From positions 1,922,001 through 1,986,000 of the forward strand of contig JANBVO010000002.1 of assembly GCA_030052745.1 (NCBI GenBank): a stretch of 64,000 nucleotides of DNA. The letters run 5' to 3'. Numbering within the stretch: the stretch's first letter is position 1; each line of letters opens with the position of its first letter. Below the pieces are notes generated by a model, which saw nothing but the letters and a program-made list of their open reading frames with translations, was not told the origin of the DNA and ran no database searches. The DNA is from Pleurostoma richardsiae. Lineage: Eukaryota > Ascomycota > Sordariomycetes > Calosphaeriales > Pleurostomataceae. A program made the position numbers and the translations under genes. Shown piece after piece: positions 21,461 to 31,998 of this stretch.

Positions 21461-22204
21461 ATGTGCTTCAGAGGTAATGTCCAGTTCTCCTGCGGCGACT
21501 GGGGCGAAGAGATCACCACCCCCTGCCTCCCGGAGATGGCCCGCCCGGGCTACTGCACCGACCACCAGGAGGCCCAGAGCGTGCGTCAGGTGCAATGGCG
21601 CTGTCCAGCCTGCGTTTTCCGGGGCAAGCGAGAGAAGTCTGAGGGTGCTCAAGACCCTGTCCAGCTGACCCAGGCCCACGTCAACAGCACGGTCACAGCT
21701 GCCAGGACTAGATCGAGCACCTGGGGCTTGGTCCAGCCGCCGGCCATGGACGCGGCCTGGGCTGAGAGCGGCGAGGACGGCGCCGGTACGGGCGCGGTAA
21801 CTGGTAAGTCGTTGGCCCAAGCTTCCCGGGGCAAGGTCTCCGAGGAGGCACACGCTGGATATGGTAATTGTCGTCCGAGCAGGTCGAAGGAAAGGACCCC
21901 CCCGGCCGCGGCTGAGGATACCAAGAGTGCCGAAGGCAGCCGTGCCCAAGCTCCAGAAGATAGTATATCCAATAAGAGCCCCAGCAATAAGGTTTTGGGG
22001 TCTGAGGTTGGCCATATGGCGCCCGACCAGCTCGGGGGGAGCACCCGGCCCCAGCTCGGGACGGCAAGAAGCCTGGGGGAGCCCAGCCCCTTGCTAGCTC
22101 CGGCAGCTCCTCTGTTGATGTCTCGAGAGAAGACGGAGCTCGCACAACCGGCTCGGGATGCCGAGCGTCGTAGGAGCAGCCGAGCTAGGCATGTCTCAGC
22201 GTAG
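21461..22204 (+). CDS. Small Cys-rich (possible zinc-binding) hypothetical protein
   Basis: This ATG-initiated frame of 247 codons has no recognised family. The first 51 residues hold an ordered set of possible zinc ligands: C11, C22, C32-x2-H35 and C48-x2-C51, with W14, W46 and the motif WRCPAC. Short fungal proteins with this kind of C...C..H...C..C layout are common and mostly uncharacterised. The rest is low-complexity, Ala/Ser/Gln-rich and probably disordered. A GTAAGT at 21804 could start an intron, so the C-terminal half is uncertain. Long minus-strand frames overlap it (21407-22254), which weakens the coding signal. It could be a chance frame. Confidence 0.4.
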   Translation: MCFRGNVQFSCGDWGEEITTPCLPEMARPGYCTDHQEAQSVRQVQWRCPACVFRGKREKSEGAQDPVQLTQAHVNSTVTAARTRSSTWGLVQPPAMDAAWAESGEDGAGTGAVTGKSLAQASRGKVSEEAHAGYGNCRPSRSKERTPPAAAEDTKSAEGSRAQAPEDSISNKSPSNKVLGSEVGHMAPDQLGGSTRPQLGTARSLGEPSPLLAPAAPLLMSREKTELAQPARDAERRRSSRARHVSA

Positions 22205-25200
22205 ACGCGGAGTGGCCTGCGACCTCGGCGCTCCTGGGACACTGAGGTCGACACAGGCTAAGTAATGATAGGATCTGTTGTCCTTGATGAGATAGGACTG
22301 GTGTGGTAATGAGAACAGGCACAAGGCATGGGACTCGTAGGCTAGTCCTTCGAGTAAGTGCGAGTAGGTAGGTTTCTAGTCGATACGAGACAAAAGTAGA
22401 AAACAAAAAAAAAATCAAAAAAGTCTTACCAATTAGAAAAGTGTCCCCCAGCAACAAGAGAGTCTGAATGATTGAAGCAAGGTCATTTTGTCTCGAATCG
22501 TGTGCTAGGTGCCACTTACCGTTGCTTTCTTGAGTGCATTTAATGTTTGGATGGCTTCGTCCAGTCTTGTTACCTTCTACTGACCCGGCCCTCCAGTGAC
22601 CTACGTCGCACGTCAGGAGTCTCGTATCCAGTAAATCGTGTCTCAGCCTCAAGGGGAAAATTCCATCAGAACTAAGTTTATGCAGTTGTTAGAGCACATT
22701 GTGTTCAAGAAGAGCTGACAAGTCGGATGGAAATTGATAGTTCTAGTAGTGTTAGGAGTGTGTATATTTCAACGCCGGTCTCCGAAGCTATAAGGAGCAT
22801 GGGACGGTCCACAGCTGCGACTAAAAGTATGCAACGTAAGAAGTACAAGCATTTCTTGTTCAGGAGACTCTTCTCAATAAATCAACCACCTACTGGAGAG
22901 ACCATGAAGCTCTGCTCGGTCTCTAGCTTAGCCATTGACGAGGGCCCGAGAAGACAAGTAGGAAGTGGTAGACTGCTATCAGGCACGGATTCCATCTCGC
23001 CCCTGACTGTTCCAGAGAATGTTGTTACGGCCGAGGCCATAGCAGCTGATGTATTCCCGGACCCTATCACTGACTGCTGGACATGCAGTTCAGTAGCAAC
23101 AGCTGACTCGGGAGCAGAGCACTACGCGCAGTGGATGCTCCTTCCTTGTTCAGCCAACTACGACATGAGATGTAAGGCCAAAAAAGAAAGGCGCCCTACG
23201 CTCCACGGATCCGGCAAGGGTTCCCCGAGAACGAAGCCATGCTCCGGGATGCCCAGACGGGACGGCACCGACCGAGATGGCTGGAGGAGGTTCGAGTCGG
23301 GGGGCTTGATCAGTTTGGGGCTGCCATGAGCAGGGTTGCAGTCCGGAGGGCCGGAGTCGAAGCCCCTTGCGGGCAGGGGTTGTCTCAGACGTCTTCCGGA
23401 CTTACACCCACCAATGATCCGTGGCATCCCCTCAGCCCGTGAATGGCGTCTTATAGAGCGTAGGGGCGGAAGACTTCCCGCTGAGGATCCTGCTTTTTTC
23501 CTCGCTGTCCATGCGCGTGATGATATGATCAGGGGGGTGTGAAATGGCCCGGCGCACGTAGGCCCCTGCATTAGACACCTATCATTATTCGCTTCTGTGC
23601 TGGTCTAATGGCGATAGTCTGTCCTTCTCAGTTGTCACGGGCATTCTTCTGACGCTGGGGTCTCACAGGAGTGATGTAATTCAGTAATAATGGAACGCGG
23701 TAAATTCAACAAAAGGCGTCGTGTCACAATCTATCACAATTTCCGCAACGGATCATGAGGAAGGCTGGAAAATCTGTGAGACATGCGGAGCGGCTCGGCG
23801 GCGCGCCGCAAGCATCGTCAAGAGATTAGGAGGCTTGTCTGGAAAAGACTCTCAGCCCCATTTAGGCAAGAGTGTTTGATGGTCAGTGACAGAGCCGGCT
23901 GAAGAACGGGACGGCCGCAGCCATGGCTCCCCGAGTCAAACAGAAGACACAAGAGAGTACTTCTCCCTGGAGACGATCCACGAGATGTCCTGTTGAGAGT
24001 CGGTGATCTTCAAAGCCGGTAACCGCGTCTATCGAGGGACTCCCAGGACGCCCGGCCGCATTTTGGCTGCGGGCGCTGTACAATGTCAATGAAGAACATC
24101 TTTTCACCACATGCCACGGCTATATAGCCTGTTTGCACCTGGATAAATTGGAAAAATCGCGTTGCGAGTGTAAATAGCACCAACTTGCGCCTGGTATTGG
24201 TTTGGGGAGCGTATCGTCAACCGTGCAGCCCTACCAGCCGCGAACGTGATAACATCAGGACAGCACTTGCTTTCCAGACTCGCCCTTGGTAAGTTGGCTG
24301 GCCGCTGCCTTCATACCGCCCAAGCTAGAACCCAGTACATATTGGTGTTGGACGCGCCCATTAAGCATTCATTGGAAACAAACACTCGTCTAAATTAGCA
24401 AAGGCGGCCGTCCGGCAGACCAGGTGTGCAAACCGACTTGATGAGCGAATAGGACAGAGCGGGAGGCGCCTCGGTCAGCGTGGGTGGCAGTGGTGATCTG
24501 GCGAAATGCGCGCCGTCCCATCCGTCCTTTGGGCTGGGCGGTGACCTATTAGGAGGGTTTGCGAGCCAGGCCGTGATGGGTGCGGGCGCCCACCAAGAGG
24601 ACGCCACGGCTGTCGATCGTAAAGCCTCTTTGGGCGACGAGAAAGAGGTGCATCTCGTTGGTCATAGGAAGCTCGAGAGGAAGCTCGAGAGGGGGTGTGG
24701 TAGCGAGCGAGTTTTCTCCATTCGCTTTCGCTTCCTTCGACGGCTGACGCCACGGCGAAACAGCAGTCCTGACGGATGACTTGCTGAGCCAGTCCCGGCT
24801 ATGCCCACCCATCCTTTTCGAAAGAAGAGAAAGCAACAACAGAGCTGAGATAAGCTGGAGAACTCGACAGTCGCGGGATGGCGGGCAGGCGCCGTCCGTG
24901 CGGAAGCACGTCTTGAGGCGTTTAAGGTTCATAGCCTGACAGTTTCCATCACTGCGTTATGATCGGAAGTACCTCTGCCAGTAACTCTCACAAAAGTTGC
25001 TGTAGGTGGCACTCCAGCCTTCCAATACCTTCCCAGCTTCCACCCAGCCAGTAGATACAGTGGATAACGGTCCTGACGCAGCGCATCTACAGCACCTATC
25101 AGGCATGGTAGGAAGTCAGCATGGGACAATGGCAAGTATTCGAGGGACGAAGCTGGTGGCCTGTGCTGAATGAGGTACCCGTAGGCCTACAGCAACGCGA

Positions 25201-26900
25201 TGCTTGGAACTGACATGCTTTCGGTCAGTGCGCATGTGAAGATCCCCGGGTGCCACTCGGTCATGGCAGTGCAAGCCCGTCCGTGCAGCGCGGCGCCTTT
25301 GGAACGTTTCTTCGTTCTTTCCATATCGATATCAACTCATGCGCCCATTCGCCGGCGCCCTGAAATATGACAGAACTCTATGGTGGTTGTAGACTTCCGA
25401 ATGTGGGCATGCGATGCAGCCAATAGGGGAGATATGTAGCGGTGAAGGGATGCGGAATCCACTAGCACTCCGGTACCTTGCAGGACAAGACGGGGGTTCT
25501 GTGTTTGAGGAGAGTCGAGACGAACTGGCAACAACACCATTGACGCCATAGTCAGTAAAAAATCAAGAAGATGCCTTGTGGCTAAGGATCGGAGATGCTG
25601 GGAAAAGCGTACTGGGGACGATGGGAGCATCATTCGGGCTCGCAAGCCTGCATCCTGTCAGCACTTGCACAGTGGTGCATATGCATCTCTTGCATCGAGG
25701 ACCATCGGACGGACGGCGGAGGTCGCCCCTCTGGCTCGTCTCTCGGACCCTTTTCTTCGTTTGAAGCCTGGAAAGCCCACATGGCTTGCCGGTCATTCCC
25801 TGTCGCGGTGGCTCCGGTATTCCCAAGTCCTTGCCCAGACGGGCAAAGAACGCTCCTGAGTCTGCAGGTGGCCAGATGCTGCCCCCGCCGTTTAAATTAT
25901 CTTCACGTGTACGGATAGTCGCCTTTGCTAGGGGTTATCGCCGTCCGACCTGATGCGATGTTTGTACGCGCAGTACGTTGGTACACTGTGAGTAGACTAA
26001 TGACCGGAGACCCGGAGTGACTGCACGACAAGGTGACGTGGGCGCGTGTCTGCGGGACAGTCACCAGGTCTCCGTTATACTAGCAGAGAGGTTGTCCGTT
26101 GGCAATCTGTGTATAGAGTTGTGTTGTTTGTGCGGGTGCGAATCGAAGGCTTATTTGCACCATGGGATGGAGAGAGATGGAACGAACGAACCCCCGTGCC
26201 TCTACGGAATACTTTGTACCTGCTTCACCTTGGCAGGGGCGGCAAAGGTACCTCTGCACATCGAAACGGGGACAAGTGACATGGATCCATTCTGTTTCCC
26301 CTTTGGCCAGCCCCACCATCCTGAGATGGTACCTGGCGAGGCGCTAAGCCCGTTTTTGAAGGGTTGGGGACCTCGAAGGCTGGATGGAGGGCTGGAAGGA
26401 GGAGCATCGATCGTCTTCCCCTTTCGCCTCTTGCGGCAGCTGCTGGATGCGGAAGGAGAACAAATGTCAATGTGGGAGTTCAGGTAGAGAGATACTCTGT
26501 TCAAGAGAGAAGCCGACTGATTCTCGCCCTTTACCACCTGAATTGTCGACTCTCGGCGCAATAGGAGAAGCAGCAGCATCACTTTCGTCTGAATATCCTT
26601 TCGTCGCAGACCCGGTTTAGGCCCTCCCTTAGCCTCCTCGGTATCTGGACTGCCCTGCATCTTTATCGCACGACAGCTCCACTGCACAGGAAAGGGGCGA
26701 GACATCCAGCCCCCGTCTCCTCCTCCTCCTTCATCTGTATTCCTGTTCGTCCCCTCGATCGACCACCACGGCCTCCGGTACAACATTGACGAGGGTGTTG
26801 TTGCTTCTTTCTGCACTGCCGGCGGACATCCTACCTCACCGCGCCGCTGTTGTTCCTGCTTTCTGCATGGCGTTATTGAGGCTTGAGAGTCCTGTCACCA
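22205..26900. other. Long interval without a supported gene
   Basis: About 4.7 kb lies between the Cys-rich frame and the leader of the next gene. It holds many short frames on both strands, none with a recognisable domain. The longest ATG frame (22727-23329 plus, 200 codons) is overlapped by an open minus frame. A+T-rich pieces occur near 22400 and 23640-23760. Composition is otherwise like the rest of the window and not AT-rich as RIP-damaged repeats would be. I see no transposase or reverse-transcriptase motif. Confidence 0.45.
22727..23329 (+). CDS. Uncertain 200-codon open frame
   Basis: An ATG-initiated frame with no recognised domain. The N-terminal 50 residues are Ser- and Lys/Arg-rich. 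The middle (about residues 62-128) has an ordinary protein-like composition, and the end is Arg/Gly-rich. A minus-strand frame is open across the same middle part. It has no clear splice signals and no functional clue. It is recorded because it is the longest ATG frame in this gene-poor interval; it is more likely than not non-coding. Confidence 0.15.
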   Translation: MEIDSSSSVRSVYISTPVSEAIRSMGRSTAATKSMQRKKYKHFLFRRLFSINQPPTGETMKLCSVSSLAIDEGPRRQVGSGRLLSGTDSISPLTVPENVVTAEAIAADVFPDPITDCWTCSSVATADSGAEHYAQWMLLPCSANYDMRCKAKKERRPTLHGSGKGSPRTKPCSGMPRRDGTDRDGWRRFESGGLISLGLP

Positions 26901-27000
26901 CAACCTCGACTGGCCGCCCGCTCGTCACCCTCCCAATTCACTCGGGAACCGCCATCCTTGAACGGTACGTATGTCTAGCATCAAATCGCAATCCATCACA

Positions 27001-27040
27001 GAGAGAGAGAGGGAGGGAGAGAGGGAGAGAAAAAGGAAGA
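27001..27040 (+). repeat. GA/GGGA microsatellite
   Basis: An imperfect purine run of GA and GGGA units lies in the leader of the 27748 gene. Confidence 0.8.
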
Positions 27041-27127
27041 GAATATCTGCTTGTTTCTGGCGCCGCTCGCGACTCTACGCTGTTTGATCAACTTCCGTGG
27101 CCTGTACCTGTGTACGAAGGCCTGCGG

Positions 27128-27154
27128 GAAGCAGCAGCAGCAGCAGCAGCAGCA
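27128..27154 (+). repeat. (GCA)n trinucleotide repeat
   Basis: Nine GCA/CAG units in a row, in untranslated or intronic leader sequence. Confidence 0.85.
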
Positions 27155-27747
27155 ACGGCGCCGGCGGCAAGTAATTCGAAGTCACGATCTGCCGTATCTA
27201 TCCTGCAGTGGTCTGCGTCTTCTCCCAGGAGCACAAGAGGCACACAACCTTCTCTTCCCCTCCCAATCGCGTGCACATCGTTCCCGCATCACCTCAGCTT
27301 GGCTTCCCTCTTCCATACTGCGTACAGCCCCGACTGCACGCATCCGGGAAAGTCAAGTCTTCCCCCCTCTAGGTGGCTCCTCGCGCATGAAGTCACTCCA
27401 CGGCGGATCATACCCAGACCCATTTTGCCATGGTTACCTGGCGTTTCTTGTTTCAGCTTTTCTTTCTCTGCTGGACAATATCCTTCTTCTCTATACTAAT
27501 CAAACGCAGCCTGCCGCCCAGCCTGCCTTACCAGCCTACATCCTAAAGAGCGCAGCTTGTAATTGCGCGCCCTGTCACTCGGCGCCATCCTCCTCGACCA
27601 GCACTTCTGGAGACGCCAGATCTCCAGCCGCTTCGCCGCCTCCCCTCCGAAGCCTCCACCACCCGTGATACCCTGCCGTCTTACGGGGCCTGGCGGACGG
27701 GATCTTGGCCCGTCTCTTGATTGGGCTAGTCCTACGCAGTCCTCAAT

Positions 27748-30700
27748 ATGGCATTTCCCTCTCTAGAGCCGGGCATGTCTCGACCTTCGTCCGGCATCGC
27801 CTCGCCTCCCGCACGATCGAGGTCACGAACCCAAAGCATCTCGAGCGATAGGCCTTCGACCATCGGCCAGCACAGCCTGATGTCGCCGCCGCTGTCTGTC
27901 TCCCCCGAGGCAGCCTTCATCGCTCGATCAGCCGCCTCACAGATAGTCACAAACGATCACGATAGTCACGCCGATACCTGGTACGACCAGCATGGAATTG
28001 AGCCGTCGGGTGAGTCTGCTTCGGTTTCCGACGCCGCATTACGGCTTGTCAACAGCTTCCTCGATCAACTACTCTTCAATTTCCTGTCTCTCGCCGGGTC
28101 CACCACACTGCCCGCACTGCGACCGGCCGTCTCCCAGGTCTTGAAACCGAAATTGGCCAAGGATGCAATTAACCAGGCTGAAGAGGAATTGCGGGAATAT
28201 CTTGGAGGCGGAGACGATGATGAACTTCTACAGGGGCCAGGCGCCGGTCCAAAAGATTGGGATCTGGAGTTGGTGTGGAAGCGAACAAGATTGCGCTGCA
28301 TGGTCTACTCCTCTCTCGGAGATCTGGAGGAGGAAGACGAAGACTATCACATGGAAGAAGAGAATCTAGAGATGGGTGACGAGACACTCGGGGAGACTGT
28401 GTCCCCTGCTGTGGCGATCTTCTTGACATCAATCCTCGAGTTTATGGGTGAGCAGGCGCTTATCGTCGCCGGACAAGCAGCGTATCACCGTATGCGTGCC
28501 AGGTACGAGAAGGAGATGAAGGAAGGCAGCAAGACTCCTGCGGATGCCGCTGATAGAATCACGGTTGAAGATGTCGATATGGAGAGAGTCGCGCTCGATA
28601 GGACGCTTGGGCGACTATGGAGGGCATGGAAGAAGAGGATACGGTCCCCTGGTTTGGGGACCATGGAACATTTTCCACGGCCACGCTCACGCGACTCTAG
28701 TCACGCTTCTCAGTTGAACCATCTCAGGCAACTTAGTCTGGACCCCGAAAGCTCCATCCCGCAGGCTGTTACGGAAAAGCCGGACGAGCATGAGCAGGAG
28801 AATCTGGAGCGAACGCCCCAAAAAGAAGGGCCCGTGCCACCGCTTGAGGAATACCTTGTTGCGGCTGCAATTCCCCTGCCGGCTGGCGAGAACGATGTTG
28901 CCGAGATAGAGGTGCCCGGTCTGGCCACATATAGCGACGACGAAAGCGAAGACAATGAAGTTGAGGATGATACCCAACCTATCCGGCCGAAGAGCTTGAT
29001 GATATTCCCGCCCGCGAATACGACCGACTTACCTACACCTACCATGTCCCAACCAAATACGCCTGTCTTCGCCACCAGAAAGCGATCTAACTCCCTACCG
29101 ACTCCCGCCACCTCGCCCTACAGGTCTGTCTTGGTACGAGAGACTGTAGCACCGACCATTGGGGCCTCACCAGAATCGATTACTGATGTGGAACGTGATG
29201 CATCGAGGGAGATCTCGACCAAGGAGCTCAGCAAGGAGAGGAGAGCTTCTGAGCAGACCCCAGTTCTTGATGAGACGTCTGATACAGAATCGAACACTGA
29301 AGAGTCTAACCAGCTGGCGTCAAAGCGTCTATCCACCGTCATTGGCGATATTGCAGTGGTAGGACCTACGACCACATTGGACTCTGCAGATGAGGCAGAC
29401 GCGAATGACCAGAACGAGGAAGATGACACAATTGAGTTCACAGAAGAGCCGCAGATTCTCACTTCGTCTCGAATCTCTATCAGCGGTCGGAGCAGCTCTC
29501 CAGCCAGTTCGGATCACGGCAGGTCAATGCCCCTCAGCCCGATCCATCCCGTAAGATCTGGCAGCATACATTCCCTCCGGCTGGTGGACGTGATGAGTCC
29601 ACGAAGCCCCACAACTAGATCGAGAGGAAGCTCTATATATGAGCCAGAGCAGATATCACATTCTCGCGCAGGGAATCTTTCGCGAACGAGTAGCGTTACG
29701 ACACCGCCTATCGTCGAAGAATCTCGGAAAGCAGACGACCCCCCTCGCCCCTCGAGAAGCTCTGTGGCGCATTCTCTTGGGCCTTTGAAGACGAGCGCCG
29801 CAGACTCAATATCTGAAACTGAGGAGTTGGGTGAGCCGGCGTCAGCAGTTTCGGCGATGACGCCTGCGACAGAGACCAAGTCTAGCACTGTTTCCCAGCC
29901 CAGGCCCGAGGCGTCGCTGAGGCATTTCAACAATGACGAGGCCCAGCCGATATTTGGCTCGGTCATCGGCCACACTACTTCGCCTCCGCGATCTCCCGTG
30001 AAGCAACAAACGAAGGTGACAATACTGGGCTCAGTGACATCTAGCGGCAGCTTCTATATTGAGGATGAAAAACCGCAAGTTCCAGCAAAGTCCGCCATCA
30101 GCAATACAGTCCCCGCACCAGTGGTCCCTGAGAGGAGCATGAATAGGCACAGCCCTGCGGCGGCAGAACAGGTCCCTCCCCCTCAGGGGGATGGTATCGG
30201 GAGCCTGTCTGTCGAGCGGTCCAGTGGTCGTAGAGAGTCACCGGAATTTTCACGTCCATCTCAAGATCACCAGAACTCCCTTCGGCACCTTCATACCTCG
30301 GAGTCTTCGACGTCGTCTTCCACAAGCAAAATGAAGGCAATGCGAGCATCACAGGAGAGCTCTCGAACTCGACCCGAGGACGTTGCTCGTAACTTTGAGG
30401 AGCTTATCCATAGCGACCAGACAATTCAGTACACGCTGACGCCAGAGAGCATGCGTGATATGGACGTAAGTGTTGCCGAGAATTTTTACGGAAATAAAAG
30501 TATGCTAATTCCGATGCAGTCAACGAGGTCCATTACTGACGGCAGTCCTCTAATGCCTACTAAGAGCAGGAAGAGTGAGGATGCCCGCCAGGCGAACGGC
30601 TCCCGGTCTCGCTCCTCGTCTGTCGCCAGGCCGGCTGATCGTAAAAGATCCGTCTCGGTCTCGCGAACAACTGGTCTCAATTCCCATCCTGTGGAAGCAA

Positions 30701-31998
30701 GCCAGTCGGGCGGGAAACTCACTGGGCCTGTCCCGAGAGCTCCGCCTGTGTCGATGCAAAACCGGTTGCGGGCCAATGGCCCCCAAGCGAGAGACGCGAG
30801 GATTCCGAGAGAGTCACTTGCTGATTTTGCCGAGTTCATTCGCGCCACAGGGCCCGTTGAGGATGCTAAACCAGCCGCTGTGAGGCGTAACCCAGACGTG
30901 GTGCGGAGTGCAAGCGGACCACTGCCTTCATCGGCATCCAAGGCGAGCATTGATTCTGGCCGCCCATCTACCACGACTTCTAACAGGCTGCGGCTCCAGG
31001 CTCGGGGTGCGGTTGTTGATTACCGCGACGACAATTCGGACCTGATTGATTTCATCCGCCGTGGACCCCCCAACTCGGGAGGAAACCCGCGAATCCCACG
31101 GACTGTGGCTCCCTTCCGAACGACTATGGATTCGGACCAGATGACGGGTGCAATTGGTGGCAAGGCAGTTGACGCGACCATACCTGACCTCCGCTACAGT
31201 CAAGCATCAACGAACGTTACGGACCTCTCCATGCCTTCGGTGCAGTCGTCGGTCAATTCTCAGACGGCACTGCTTGGAAGAAACAAGCCCCTGCCGACCC
31301 AGAGTCACAACCAGTTCGATGACGAGGACATGATGCCCAAGCGAAAGACTCGCCGCGTGCGGGACCCTTACGCCATTGACTTCAGCGACGAGGAGGAAGA
31401 TGACGACTTTGAGGAGATGCCGAGGCGACGAGCACAGCCGAAGGAGGAGAGCTTGATGGACTTCCTGCGGAATGCCCCGCCTCCGCCGCAGTCCTCTCCT
31501 GTGCCACTCAATATCCCTCAGACCAGAACGTTGCCAAAGAAGAAAGCTAGCGCCACGAGCCTGATCGCTCGGTTTGCAAGACACGGCTCTAGTGGAAGTA
31601 ACAGCCTCAGGAGCCCAACGACTCGCCCGGCTACGTCGACTCCTGACTCCAAGGCGCCTAACAGCCGAGGACACGGTGGTAGCCGAGGTTTTGTCCCCAT
31701 CCAGGTCAGTGTGGCCTCGGGTAACGACAGGTCGGTCCCATCTCGCAGTTCGAGCATCGTTGGCGGCTCGAATGCGCAATCAATGCATCCAGCTGGACGA
31801 GCTACTATCAAGAAGTTCCAACCCCGAGAGGCGGTACCAAAGGTATCCCGCGAGGTCACCGACTTGGCTGACTTCCTCCGCAACTCCGAACCGCCCCCGT
31901 CCATGAACAACGGCAACTCCTTCGCCGCAGTGGACCGAGAAGAATCTAGCGGATTCTCACGAGTCTTCGCGCGCCGAAAGAAGTCGACGCTGGCATGA
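27748..31998 (+). CDS. Large conserved fungal protein of unknown function with four DF-R motifs
   Basis: The uninterrupted frame is 1,416 codons. A 54-bp stretch at 30466..30519 has a GTAAGT donor, a TGCTAAT branch and a GATGCAG acceptor and is a multiple of three without a stop. It is therefore probably an intron, giving 1,398 residues. The N-terminal 250 residues are the ordered part: ALRLVNSFLDQLLFNFL, then LRPAVSQVLKPKLAKDAINQ (about 95-152), helices that resemble a histone-type fold, then WDLELVWKRTRLRCMVYSSL and AVAIFLTSILEFMGEQALIV. I recognise this layout as a family found across filamentous ascomycetes but know no function. The rest is disordered, Ser/Pro/Glu-rich. Four copies of a motif like L-x-D-F-x-R-x3-P-P lie in the last third. 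Start is the first ATG. A long CT-rich leader precedes it. It is convergent with WEE1. Confidence 0.85.
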   Translation: MAFPSLEPGMSRPSSGIASPPARSRSRTQSISSDRPSTIGQHSLMSPPLSVSPEAAFIARSAASQIVTNDHDSHADTWYDQHGIEPSGESASVSDAALRLVNSFLDQLLFNFLSLAGSTTLPALRPAVSQVLKPKLAKDAINQAEEELREYLGGGDDDELLQGPGAGPKDWDLELVWKRTRLRCMVYSSLGDLEEEDEDYHMEEENLEMGDETLGETVSPAVAIFLTSILEFMGEQALIVAGQAAYHRMRARYEKEMKEGSKTPADAADRITVEDVDMERVALDRTLGRLWRAWKKRIRSPGLGTMEHFPRPRSRDSSHASQLNHLRQLSLDPESSIPQAVTEKPDEHEQENLERTPQKEGPVPPLEEYLVAAAIPLPAGENDVAEIEVPGLATYSDDESEDNEVEDDTQPIRPKSLMIFPPANTTDLPTPTMSQPNTPVFATRKRSNSLPTPATSPYRSVLVRETVAPTIGASPESITDVERDASREISTKELSKERRASEQTPVLDETSDTESNTEESNQLASKRLSTVIGDIAVVGPTTTLDSADEADANDQNEEDDTIEFTEEPQILTSSRISISGRSSSPASSDHGRSMPLSPIHPVRSGSIHSLRLVDVMSPRSPTTRSRGSSIYEPEQISHSRAGNLSRTSSVTTPPIVEESRKADDPPRPSRSSVAHSLGPLKTSAADSISETEELGEPASAVSAMTPATETKSSTVSQPRPEASLRHFNNDEAQPIFGSVIGHTTSPPRSPVKQQTKVTILGSVTSSGSFYIEDEKPQVPAKSAISNTVPAPVVPERSMNRHSPAAAEQVPPPQGDGIGSLSVERSSGRRESPEFSRPSQDHQNSLRHLHTSESSTSSSTSKMKAMRASQESSRTRPEDVARNFEELIHSDQTIQYTLTPESMRDMDVSVAENFYGNKSMLIPMQSTRSITDGSPLMPTKSRKSEDARQANGSRSRSSSVARPADRKRSVSVSRTTGLNSHPVEASQSGGKLTGPVPRAPPVSMQNRLRANGPQARDARIPRESLADFAEFIRATGPVEDAKPAAVRRNPDVVRSASGPLPSSASKASIDSGRPSTTTSNRLRLQARGAVVDYRDDNSDLIDFIRRGPPNSGGNPRIPRTVAPFRTTMDSDQMTGAIGGKAVDATIPDLRYSQASTNVTDLSMPSVQSSVNSQTALLGRNKPLPTQSHNQFDDEDMMPKRKTRRVRDPYAIDFSDEEEDDDFEEMPRRRAQPKEESLMDFLRNAPPPPQSSPVPLNIPQTRTLPKKKASATSLIARFARHGSSGSNSLRSPTTRPATSTPDSKAPNSRGHGGSRGFVPIQVSVASGNDRSVPSRSSSIVGGSNAQSMHPAGRATIKKFQPREAVPKVSREVTDLADFLRNSEPPPSMNNGNSFAAVDREESSGFSRVFARRKKSTLA
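30811..31899 (+). other. Four copies of a short DF-[IL]-R motif
   Basis: Within the large conserved protein the copies read SLADFAEFIRATGP (starting about 30814), DLIDFIRRGPP (31039), SLMDFLRNAPPP (31450) and DLADFLRNSEPPP (31861). They sit in otherwise disordered sequence. Such spaced short linear motifs usually bind one folded partner repeatedly. Confidence 0.7.

Larger units (their letters stand above)
26901..27747 (+). other. Pyrimidine-rich leader region of the 27748 gene
   Basis: The 850 bp before the ATG at 27748 are CT-rich and contain a GA-rich microsatellite and a CAG run. A strong acceptor (TACTAATC branch, then ACGCAG ending at 27509) has no coding sequence nearby, which suggests a leader intron. 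The best donor I see is GTACGT at 26965, giving a 545-bp intron. Frames here, including a poly-Gln one at 27051-27668, would be upstream frames, not genes. Confidence 0.4.

Noticed and set aside
19858-22204. Secondary-metabolite cluster around the O-methyltransferase
   Set aside because: No polyketide synthase, peptide synthetase, terpene cyclase, P450 or pathway regulator lies next to it.
21407-22254. Two minus-strand frames of about 200 codons with a hydrophobic segment
   Set aside because: They overlap each other and the plus-strand frame, lack a recognisable domain, and show no clear advantage over it.
26786-27668. Overlapping frames of 205-237 codons with a poly-Gln run
   Set aside because: They lie in the CT-rich leader of the 27748 gene, partly in a likely intron, and have no conserved content.
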